11,133 nt of DNA. Source: DASPXK01 sp035637315. GTDB taxonomy: Bacteria > Chloroflexota > UBA6077 > JACCZL01. The stretch covers positions 1 through 11,133 of the forward strand of contig DASPXK010000250.1 of the NCBI GenBank assembly GCA_035637315.1. The letters run 5' to 3'. Below, piece after piece: positions 5,763 through 11,133 of the stretch. Made by a program: the position numbers and the translations under genes. Numbering within the stretch: the stretch's first letter is position 1; every line of letters starts with the position of its first letter. Below the pieces are notes generated by a model. That model ran no database searches, had not been told where the DNA came from, and saw only the letters and a list, made by a program, of their open reading frames with translations.

Positions 5763-5828
5763 ATGGGTGGCCTGGAGGGAAAGAGCGCGCTGGCGACGGG
5801 CAGCCACCGGGGGAGTAGCCAGGTTTGA
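5763..5828 (+). pseudogene. Remnant N-terminus of a short-chain dehydrogenase/reductase (21 codons)
   Basis: An excellent ribosome binding site (GGGAGG, 5752-5757) precedes ATG 5763, which opens 21 codons containing GLEGKSALATGSHRG. This matches the universal SDR opening 'L.GKVALVTGASRGIG': the beta-1 strand and the TGxxxGxG Rossmann motif. The frame then leaves the family (SSQV) and stops at TGA 5826-5828, so the rest of the roughly 250-residue enzyme is missing. It lies 11 bases after the aldolase stop, the position expected of an operon partner. The stop overlaps the TTG start proposed for the next gene (TTGA). It reads as a decayed or deleted SDR whose translation start may now serve as a coupling leader for the MFS gene. 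Confidence 0.6.
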
Positions 5829-7189
5829 CGCGCGACTCGCCCTCCCTGCCATCGGCCCGTCCGCCGACGCCAGATCCCGTGGCGCCCCAGGCCGAATCAG
5901 CGGCGGATTTCCGCCCGCAGCTTAGCGACTCGGCCACCGCGCGCGCGGCGGCGGTGGGCCCCGCCACGCCACTCGCCCGCGAAACGAGCGGACTTTCCGC
6001 GCTCGGGCCGTTCGCATCGGCAGCCTTCGTCTATCTCTGGATCGGCTCCGTCATCACGATGAGCGGCCAGTTCATGCAGCAAGTCGCCCAGGGCTGGCTG
6101 GTCTACGAGCTCACCGGGTCATCAACGTGGCTTGGGATCGTGTCCTTCGCGCGGGGGGTGCCCATGCTGGTGCTGGCCCTTCCGGGCGGGGTCTTGATCG
6201 ATCGGTTCGACCGCCGGCGGCTGCTAATTATCTCTCAGGGCCTGGCGGCCGTGGTCGCCGTCATCCTGGCGGCGTTGATCGCGAGCGGGCTCGTCCAGCC
6301 CTGGCACATCCTGGTCACGGCGTTCGTGAGCGGGAGCCTGATGGTTTTGATCTTTCCAACTCGCCAGGCACTGGTGCCGGCCACCGTCGAGCGCCGCCAG
6401 ATCGGGCCTGCCGTCGCCCTGTCATCGGCGGGCCAGAACGCCGGACGGGTGCTGGGACCTTCGCTGGCTGGCTTGCTCATCAGCTGGCTTGGGGTGGCGG
6501 CCTGCTTCTTCGCGCAAGCGGGCGGTTTCGTCGCCGCCCTGCTGTGCACGGCGCAGCTTAAGCCACAGCCAGCCGCCGGGCACATCCGGAGCAGCTCGGC
6601 GGTAGAGAACCTGCTCGACGGGCTACGCTACATCCGGCGTGACCCGACCGTGTTCGCTCTAATGGGCCTGGCGGCGGTGCCGGCCTTCCTGGCGATGCCG
6701 TATCAACAGCTCCTGCCCGTCTTCGCTGGAGACATCCTGCACGCCGGTCCCGGGGGACTTGGGATGCTCATGGCCGCGTCGGGCGTCGGCTCGCTGCTCG
6801 GCTCGATCGGGGTAGCCTTGCTGCCGACCAGGCGCCAGGGCGTGATGTTGTTCGGATCGCTGGCGGCGTTTGGGGGACTGCTGGCCGCGTTCTCCTTCAG
6901 CAGCTGGCTGCCGCTGTCGGTCGGGATCATGGCGCTCATGGGCGTGGCGCAATCCTTTTATATGGCGACCAACAATACGCTGCTCCACCTGGCGGCGCCG
7001 GACGAGCTGCGTGGACGAGTGATGAGCGCCTACATGACCACGTGGGGCCTGATGCCGCTTGGCTCGCTGCCCCAGGGTGCGTTGGCGGACCTGTTCGGCG
7101 CGCCGGTCGTGGTCGCCGGGGCAGGTGCGCTGTGCTTCGCGTTCACGCTGCTGCTAGCTACCCGCTACCCGGCCCTGCGGCGGCTCTAG
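5825..7189 (+). CDS. MFS exporter of the DHA3/EntS-like (MFS_3) type
   Basis: A 454-residue membrane protein. Seen: an unusual Ala/Pro/Ser-rich N-terminal stretch of about 60 residues; then TM1 (FASAAFVYLWIGSVITMSGQ, 63-82); MQQVAQGWLVYELTGSSTWLG (84-104), the typical MFS_3 opening; motif A as GGVLIDRFDRRRL (121-133); and FPTRQALVPATVERRQIGPAVALSSAGQN..R.LGPSLAGLL, a strong MFS_3 signature, near 178-220. A second half of six helices follows, including a repeat-type segment DELRGRVMSAYMTTWGLMPLG near 397-417. Such proteins export small molecules by proton antiport; the substrate is unknown. The start is uncertain: TTG 5825 overlaps the TGA of the SDR remnant as TTGA, while GTG 5954 is in frame without a clear ribosome binding site. 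The long polar N-tail may be partly untranslated. Confidence 0.8.
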   Translation: MTRDSPSLPSARPPTPDPVAPQAESAADFRPQLSDSATARAAAVGPATPLARETSGLSALGPFASAAFVYLWIGSVITMSGQFMQQVAQGWLVYELTGSSTWLGIVSFARGVPMLVLALPGGVLIDRFDRRRLLIISQGLAAVVAVILAALIASGLVQPWHILVTAFVSGSLMVLIFPTRQALVPATVERRQIGPAVALSSAGQNAGRVLGPSLAGLLISWLGVAACFFAQAGGFVAALLCTAQLKPQPAAGHIRSSSAVENLLDGLRYIRRDPTVFALMGLAAVPAFLAMPYQQLLPVFAGDILHAGPGGLGMLMAASGVGSLLGSIGVALLPTRRQGVMLFGSLAAFGGLLAAFSFSSWLPLSVGIMALMGVAQSFYMATNNTLLHLAAPDELRGRVMSAYMTTWGLMPLGSLPQGALADLFGAPVVVAGAGALCFAFTLLLATRYPALRRL

Positions 7190-7194
7190 CACCT

Positions 7195-7265
7195 ATTGTC
7201 GTCCTGAGCGAAGCGAAGGATCCGCAGCCGGGGCACGGATTCCTCGCTCCGCTTGGAATGACAAT
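7195..7265. repeat. 71-bp imperfect palindrome, dispersed intergenic repeat type
   Basis: Arms of about 30 bases, from ATTGTCGTCCTGAGCGAAGC (7195 onward) to GCTTGGAATGACAAT (ending 7265), match in 23 of 30 positions by hand alignment around a GC-rich loop near 7225-7235. Termini ATTGTC/GACAAT are perfect. From memory, the core 'gagcgaagcgaaggatc' / 'gattcctcgctccgctt' belongs to a widespread class of intergenic palindromes in environmental bacterial genomes, including Chloroflexota. It lies just after the MFS stop and may also act as a transcript-end hairpin. Confidence 0.75.
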
Positions 7266-7272
7266 GCGTTTC

Positions 7273-7296
7273 TTGGTGTCGTTGGTGTCTTGGTGG
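7273..7296 (+). repeat. Short tandem repeat ttggtgtc(g), 3 units
   Basis: Units TTGGTGTC, G-TTGGTGTC and TTGGTGG follow each other between the 71-bp palindrome and the zwf ribosome binding site. The unit is 8-9 bases. The reverse strand reads as repeated 'gacaccaa', a pattern I recall from intergenic repeats of the same genomes. Confidence 0.6.
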
Positions 7297-7316
7297 TTTA
7301 CTCTTAGGGAGCGCCG

Positions 7317-8876
7317 ATGAGCACGATATTGGCGGCGACGAATCCGCTCAGAGCGGGCCTGCGGACCGAGCTGGTAGCCGAGCCGTGCATCGTGGTCATC
7401 TTCGGCGCGACCGGCGACCTGACCCACCGTAAACTGATGCCGGCCCTCTACAGCCTGGCGCTGGACCGCCAGCTGCCAGCTGGCAGCTCGCTGGTCGGCT
7501 TCGCCCGCCGACCGTTCACGGACGAGACGTTCCGCGAAGAGATGCTCCGGGCCGCCAGCCAGTTCTCTCGCCAGCAGCCGTTCCGAGCCGAGTTCGGCCA
7601 ACGGTACGGCGAGGGGATACGGTACGTCCAGTCGAGCTTTGACGATCCGAAAGGCTACGACGAGCTGAAACGGCTCTGCGCCGAGCTGGACGCGTCGCGG
7701 GCCACGCGTGGCAATCGACTGTTCTACCTGGCGACAGCCCCGACGGCGTATCCCATCATCATCGAGCGGCTCGGCGCGGCCGGGCTGGTTCAACGGGCGG
7801 ATGGTGATGGGACTTCCGCCGGCTGGACGCGGATCGTGGTGGAGAAGCCGTTCGGGCGGGACCTGGCGACGGCGCGCGAGCTGAACGCCGAGCTGGCGCG
7901 CGTCTTTCAAGAAGACCAGGTGTACCGGATCGATCACTACCTTGGTAAAGACACCGTCCAGAACATCATGGCGTTTCGCTTCTCCAACAGCATCTTTGAG
8001 TCGGTCTGGAATCGGGACCACATCGACCACGTCCAGATCACGGTCGCCGAATCGATCGGGGTGGAAGGCCGAGGGCCGTACTACGAGGAGTCGGGCGCGC
8101 TGCGTGACATGGTGGCCAACCACATGCTCCAGGTGTTGTCGCTGGTGGCGATGGAGCCGCCCGTTGCGCTCGACGCGAACGCCGTCCGGGACGAGAAGGT
8201 GAAAGTGTTGCGGGCGATCCAGCCGCTCAACACGGCAGAAGTAGCGCGGCGGACGGTCCGTGGCCAGTACGGTCCAGGCGCGATCGACGGCCGAGCGGTG
8301 CCCGGCTATCGCGAGGAGGAGCGGGTCGAGCCCAAGTCGCCCACCGAGACATTCGTGGCGCTCAAGCTCTCGATCGACAACTGGCGCTGGGCCGGAGTGC
8401 CGTTCTACCTTCGGCACGGCAAGCGGCTGCCAAAGCGCGCGACCGAGATCGCGATCAGCTTCAAGCCCACACCCCAGCTCCTGTTTGGGCAGCGGGATTC
8501 GGGCTGGCACCAGTCAAACGTCCTCAACTTGCGCATTCAGCCTGACGAGGGTATCGGGCTGCGCTTCGGCACGAAGGTGCCCGGGCCTGGCATGCAGATC
8601 CGATCGGTGCTGATGGACTTTCGATTTGGAGCCTCGTTCGGCAAGCCGGCGGCGGACGCCTACGAACGCCTCATCCTGGATGCGATGCAGGGCGAGTCGA
8701 CGCTGTTCACGCGTCGCGACGAAACCGAGGCGGCCTGGACGATCATCACCTCGATCCTGGACGGCTGGCAGCACTTGCCGGCGCCGGACTTCCCGAATTA
8801 CGAGGCCGGCACCTGGGGTCCGCGGGCCGCGCGCGATCTGATCGCCCGCGACGGTCGGGCCTGGGCGCGGTTGTAG
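7317..8876 (+). CDS. zwf: Glucose-6-phosphate 1-dehydrogenase
   Basis: A 519-residue cytosolic enzyme, slightly above the typical 480-510. It oxidises glucose 6-phosphate with NADP+ (or NAD+) to 6-phosphogluconolactone, the entry step of the oxidative pentose phosphate pathway. Seen: Rossmann coenzyme motif IFGATGDLTHRKL (28-40); VVEKPFGRDL (174-183); active-site signature RIDHYLGKDTVQN (204-216), with Asp206/His207 binding the sugar phosphate and Lys211; ALRDMVANHMLQ (261-272), with His269 at the spacing expected of the catalytic base (62 residues after His207); and YLRHGKRLP in the C-terminal beta+alpha domain. All key residues are present. ATG 7317 has AGGGAG 6 bases upstream. About 20 extra N-terminal residues precede the Rossmann strand. 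No gnd, pgl or opcA gene lies next to it, so it appears monocistronic. Confidence 0.95.
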   Translation: MSTILAATNPLRAGLRTELVAEPCIVVIFGATGDLTHRKLMPALYSLALDRQLPAGSSLVGFARRPFTDETFREEMLRAASQFSRQQPFRAEFGQRYGEGIRYVQSSFDDPKGYDELKRLCAELDASRATRGNRLFYLATAPTAYPIIIERLGAAGLVQRADGDGTSAGWTRIVVEKPFGRDLATARELNAELARVFQEDQVYRIDHYLGKDTVQNIMAFRFSNSIFESVWNRDHIDHVQITVAESIGVEGRGPYYEESGALRDMVANHMLQVLSLVAMEPPVALDANAVRDEKVKVLRAIQPLNTAEVARRTVRGQYGPGAIDGRAVPGYREEERVEPKSPTETFVALKLSIDNWRWAGVPFYLRHGKRLPKRATEIAISFKPTPQLLFGQRDSGWHQSNVLNLRIQPDEGIGLRFGTKVPGPGMQIRSVLMDFRFGASFGKPAADAYERLILDAMQGESTLFTRRDETEAAWTIITSILDGWQHLPAPDFPNYEAGTWGPRAARDLIARDGRAWARL

Positions 8877-8914
8877 GCTCGATCCAGAACTGGGGACACG
8901 GGGCCAGAAATCGT

Positions 8915-8940
8915 AGGGGCGCACCCGTGTGTGCGCCCCT
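8915..8940. repeat. Perfect 10-bp stem hairpin, dispersed repeat (copy 1)
   Basis: AGGGGCGCAC (8915-8924) and GTGCGCCCCT (8931-8940) are perfect complements around CCGTGT. It starts 38 bases after the zwf stop and has no T-tract. The core is a common intergenic repeat, known to me because its translation (the ORF-like 'GAHTRVRPY' reading) recurs in spurious database proteins. It may help end or protect the zwf transcript. Confidence 0.7.
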
Positions 8941-8950
8941 CCCGGGGCTT

Positions 8951-8974
8951 GGGGCGGACACGCGGGTCCGCCCC
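8951..8974. repeat. Perfect 9-bp stem hairpin, dispersed repeat (copy 2)
   Basis: GGGGCGGAC (8951-8959) and GTCCGCCCC (8966-8974) pair perfectly around ACGCGG. It begins 10 bases after the first hairpin and has the same general form (G-rich arm, short C/G loop, C-rich arm) with a diverged stem, so the two make a tandem module. Confidence 0.68.
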
Positions 8975-8984
8975 CACCTTCGCG

Positions 8985-9025
8985 GTCAAGGCTCACCGTT
9001 CGCACGCAGCCTCACCGGCCTTGAC
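8985..9025. repeat. Inverted repeat GTCAAGGC / GCCTTGAC overlapping a -35-like box
   Basis: Perfect 8-base arms (8985-8992 and 9018-9025) are separated by 25 bases. The right arm covers most of the TTGACA at 9021-9026. Such a layout could be an operator for the sensor gene downstream. Confidence 0.4.
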
Positions 9026-9049
9026 AAGGAGAGAGAAGCGGGCGATAGT
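9021..9049 (+). promoter_or_regulatory. Candidate sigma-70-type promoter of the sensor gene
   Basis: A perfect TTGACA (9021-9026) is followed after 17 bases by GATAGT (9044-9049), which matches TATAAT at 4 of 6 positions. Transcription would start near 9056. If real, the transcript would not contain the TTG at 9049, which bears on the start of the next gene. Confidence 0.4.
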
Positions 9050-11133
9050 TGCGGCGAGCAGCAAGTGGGGGCAACACCACGAGAAGCGACGCCGCGGCGC
9101 GGCCTCATGAACGAGGCGTTCTGGCAAGAGTCGGCTCCAGGACTCGAAACAAGGCATCCAGCTCTGGCGACGTTTCTGTCGAGCTGACTGCCGACTCGCC
9201 GACTCGCCGCGGCCACCTGTTTCGCAAGTACGTTGTCATCTTCGTGGCGCTCGTCAGCGGGGCGCTGCTGATCAGCGGGCTGGAGGAGATCTACTTCTCA
9301 TACCAGGAGAACAAGACCGCCCTGGTCAGGATTCAGCATGAGAAGGCAGTCGGGGCCGCGTCGAAGATCGAGCAGTTCATCAAGGAGATCCAGAGCCAGC
9401 TCGGCTGGGTCGTTCAGACGCCGCCCGGGGCCGGCCCTCAGACAGTTGACCAGCGGCGGAACGAGTATCTGCGGCTGCTCCGCCAGGTGCCGGCGGTCAC
9501 CGAGATCAGCCACCTGGATCCATCCGGCAGGGAGCAGCTGCGGGTCTCTCGGCTGGCCATGAACGTAGCCGGGAGCCAGGCGGACTTGTCCCAGGACCCG
9601 CGGTTCCGAGAGGCCAGGACGAACCGGGTCTACTTCGGGCCAGTCTACTTCCGCAACGAGTCGGAGCCGTACATGACGCTCGCGCTAGCCGAGAGCGGGC
9701 CGGAGGCGGGCGTCACGGTGGCTGAGGTGAATCTGAAATTCACCTGGGACGTGGTCTCTCAAATCAAGATTGGGAGGGTCGGCTACGCCTACGTCGTCGA
9801 CTCACGGGGCCAGCTCGTCGCTCATCCGGACATCAGCCTGGTGCTGCAGAAGACCGACCTCTCGTCGCTGCCCCAGGTTCAGGCGGCGCGGTCGGGGGCG
9901 CGCGCGTCAGGTGAGCAGCCAGAGGAGATCACGATCGCGAGCGACCTTCAGGGGCGCCAGGTGCTCACAGCGTACGACTCGATCGACCCGCCGGGCTGGT
10001 CGGTCTTCGTGGAGCAGCCGCTGGAGGAGGCCTTCGAGCCGCTTTACTCGTCGATCCTCAGGACGGCCTTGCTGCTGTTGATCGGACTCGTGCTGTCGGT
10101 CCTGGCGAGCCTGGTCCTGGCTCGCAAGATGGTGCGGCCAATCCAGGCCCTCCAGGCCGGCGCTGCCCGCATCGGCGCGGGCGCGCTGGACCAGCGGATC
10201 GAGGTCCAGACGGGCGACGAGCTGGAGGCGCTGGCCGAGGAGTTCAACCGCATGACCGGCCAGCTTCGCGAGTCATACGCCGGCCTGGAGCAGAAGGTCG
10301 AGGAGCGGACCCGCGACCTGAGCGAGGCGCTCGAGCAGCAGACCGCCACGAGCGAGATCCTTCGGGTAATTAGCAGCTCCCCGACGGAGCTGCAGCCGGT
10401 CCTGGACGCGGTCGCCGAGAACGCCGCCAGGGTGTGTGGCGCGAATGACGGCCAAATCTTTCGGCTCGAGGGCGACGTCGTTCGGAAGGTCGCCGCGTGG
10501 GGACCAATGCTGGCAGCGTGGCCAGTCGGGGACGCCTTACCTCTCACTCGAGGCATCCTACCTGGCCGAGCCATGCTCGGCGGGCAAGCGGTCCACGTCC
10601 ACGACATGGCCGCGGAGTCCGAGGCTGATTTCCCAGGGGCCAAGAAACTCCAAAAGGCTATCGGCTATCGGACCGCGCTCGCGGCGCCGCTGCTGCGTGA
10701 GGGTGCGCCGATCGGCGCTATCGTCATTCGCCGAATGGAGGTCCGGCCCTTCACGGACAAGCAGATCGAGCTGCTCAAGACGTTCGCCGACCAGGCCGTC
10801 ATCGCGATCGAGAACGTCCGGCTGTTCCAGGAGCTGCAGGACCGAACGGCCGAGCTGGGCCGCTCCGTCGAGGAGCTGAAGGCGCTCGGTGAGGTCAGCC
10901 AGACGGTCAGCTCCAGCCTCGACCTGCAGCAGGTCCTGACCACGATCGTGGCCCACGCGGTCGAGCTCTCGGGAGGCGACGGGGGTGCCATCTACGAGTT
11001 CGACGAGTCCAGGCAAGAGTTCGAACTTCGGACGACGCACCGGATGAGCGAGGAGCTCATTGAGGCAGTCCAGCGGACGCGAATCCAGCTCGGCGAGACG
11101 CCGATCGGCCAGGCCGCACTGCGGCGCGAGGCC
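9049..11133 (+). CDS. Membrane sensor protein: Cache-like domain, HAMP, GAF, GAF (partial, 3' end off the right edge)
   Basis: One frame stays open from 9049 to the window end (695 codons, no stop). Numbering from TTG 9049: polar leader 1-56; TM1 about 60-78 (YVVIFVALVSGALLISGL); EIYFSYQENKTALVRIQHEK (80-99), typical of Cache-type sensors; periplasmic domain to about 330, including VGYAYVVDSRGQLVAHPD near 244-261, a Cache hallmark; TM2 about 337-358; HAMP about 360-410 (MVRPIQALQAGAARIGAG...DELEALAEEFNRM); coiled coil to about 445; GAF domain about 447-597, ending VIAIENVRLFQEL; linker; and a second GAF from about 624, cut by the edge. The output domain (histidine kinase, cyclase or other) is not visible, so the signal type is open. 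The start is odd: the only in-frame standard starts are TTG 9049 and GTG 9244, which lies inside TM1. CTG 9184 overlaps the TGA of an out-of-frame ORF that starts at ATG 9107. Confidence 0.78.
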   Translation, partial: MRRAASGGNTTRSDAAARPHERGVLARVGSRTRNKASSSGDVSVELTADSPTRRGHLFRKYVVIFVALVSGALLISGLEEIYFSYQENKTALVRIQHEKAVGAASKIEQFIKEIQSQLGWVVQTPPGAGPQTVDQRRNEYLRLLRQVPAVTEISHLDPSGREQLRVSRLAMNVAGSQADLSQDPRFREARTNRVYFGPVYFRNESEPYMTLALAESGPEAGVTVAEVNLKFTWDVVSQIKIGRVGYAYVVDSRGQLVAHPDISLVLQKTDLSSLPQVQAARSGARASGEQPEEITIASDLQGRQVLTAYDSIDPPGWSVFVEQPLEEAFEPLYSSILRTALLLLIGLVLSVLASLVLARKMVRPIQALQAGAARIGAGALDQRIEVQTGDELEALAEEFNRMTGQLRESYAGLEQKVEERTRDLSEALEQQTATSEILRVISSSPTELQPVLDAVAENAARVCGANDGQIFRLEGDVVRKVAAWGPMLAAWPVGDALPLTRGILPGRAMLGGQAVHVHDMAAESEADFPGAKKLQKAIGYRTALAAPLLREGAPIGAIVIRRMEVRPFTDKQIELLKTFADQAVIAIENVRLFQELQDRTAELGRSVEELKALGEVSQTVSSSLDLQQVLTTIVAHAVELSGGDGGAIYEFDESRQEFELRTTHRMSEELIEAVQRTRIQLGETPIGQAALRREA
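9107..9187 (+). other. 26-codon ATG ORF overlapping the 5' part of the sensor gene in another frame
   Basis: ATG 9107 opens 26 codons (MNEAFWQESAPGLETRHPAL...) ending in TGA 9185-9187. It has no good ribosome binding site. It could be the true N-terminus of the sensor displaced by a one-base frameshift, a leader peptide, or chance. I do not recognise it. Confidence 0.25.
9190..9208 (+). repeat. Two tandem copies of gccgactc
   Basis: GCCGACTC occurs at 9190-9197 and 9198-9205, followed by GCC. The 8-base unit is not a multiple of three, so gain or loss of a copy would shift the frame just before the TM1 codons of the sensor gene. Confidence 0.5.

Noticed and set aside
5347..5967. Minus-strand 206-codon frame under the aldolase end and MFS start
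   Set aside because: No motif, no ribosome binding site, and antisense to a well-supported aldolase gene.
7195..7296. CRISPR or integron-type array
   Set aside because: There is only one palindrome and an 8-9 base tandem without spacers; nothing resembles direct repeats separated by unique spacers.
7158..8510. A 450-codon open frame on the minus strand across zwf
   Set aside because: It is antisense to an enzyme with all motifs intact. The translation is Arg/His/Asp/Val-rich without any family pattern, as expected from the mirrored codon bias of a GC-rich gene.
8514..9005. Minus-strand ORFs with 'AHTRVRPYDF' or 'ADPRVRPKP' strings
   Set aside because: These come from reading the dispersed GC hairpins and the zwf antisense strand. 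Such strings are typical of spurious protein calls.
8985..9025. tRNA or small structured RNA
   Set aside because: One pair of 8-base arms with an unstructured 25-base interior; no cloverleaf, T-loop or anticodon arm can be drawn.

Overview
The window is GC-rich (roughly 65% or more in most genes) bacterial chromosomal DNA. It carries no phage, IS or CRISPR structures. Two kinds of dispersed palindrome between genes suggest an uncultured Chloroflexota-like soil or subsurface bacterium: a 71-bp element of the 'gtcctgagcgaagcgaaggatc' type and a tandem pair of 'aggggcgcac..gtgcgcccct' type hairpins. Other GC-rich candidate phyla carry similar repeats, so this placement is an inference.

Layout. 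(1) Positions 1-752, minus strand: a two-gene unit for a thiamine-diphosphate-dependent sulfopyruvate (or related 2-oxoacid) decarboxylase, alpha then beta. The beta gene runs off the left edge. A TATAAT box lies just upstream. (2) Positions 942-1247, plus strand: a small three-helix membrane protein of unknown function, with lower GC and different codon use from its neighbours. (3) Positions 1473-3368, minus strand: a chromate-resistance-type operon, chrB N-terminal domain protein, then two half-size chromate-transporter (CHR family) proteins overlapping by ATGA. A 29-codon ORF with a strong ribosome binding site ends on the chrB start codon, and a 24-codon ORF follows the last gene. (4) Positions 3646-7189, plus strand: an MFS carrier, an HpcH/HpaI class II aldolase, a 21-residue remnant of a short-chain dehydrogenase start, and a second, DHA3-type MFS exporter that begins at a TTG overlapping the remnant's stop. 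(5) Positions 7317-8876, plus strand: glucose-6-phosphate 1-dehydrogenase (zwf), preceded by the 71-bp palindrome and a short tandem repeat and followed by the two hairpins. (6) Position 9049 to the right edge, plus strand: a large membrane-bound sensor with two membrane helices, a Cache-like periplasmic domain, HAMP, GAF and the start of a second GAF. Its signalling output domain lies beyond the window.

How the genes fit together. The chr genes form one plausible anion/oxyanion export unit. The first MFS carrier plus the aldolase suggest uptake and cleavage of a hydroxy-oxo-carboxylate. zwf supplies NADPH through the pentose phosphate pathway and stands alone. I see no single new multi-gene system. 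The most interesting points are the small coupled ORFs next to chrB and before the second MFS gene, the atypical motifs in the first CHR protein, and the missing standard start codon of the sensor gene.
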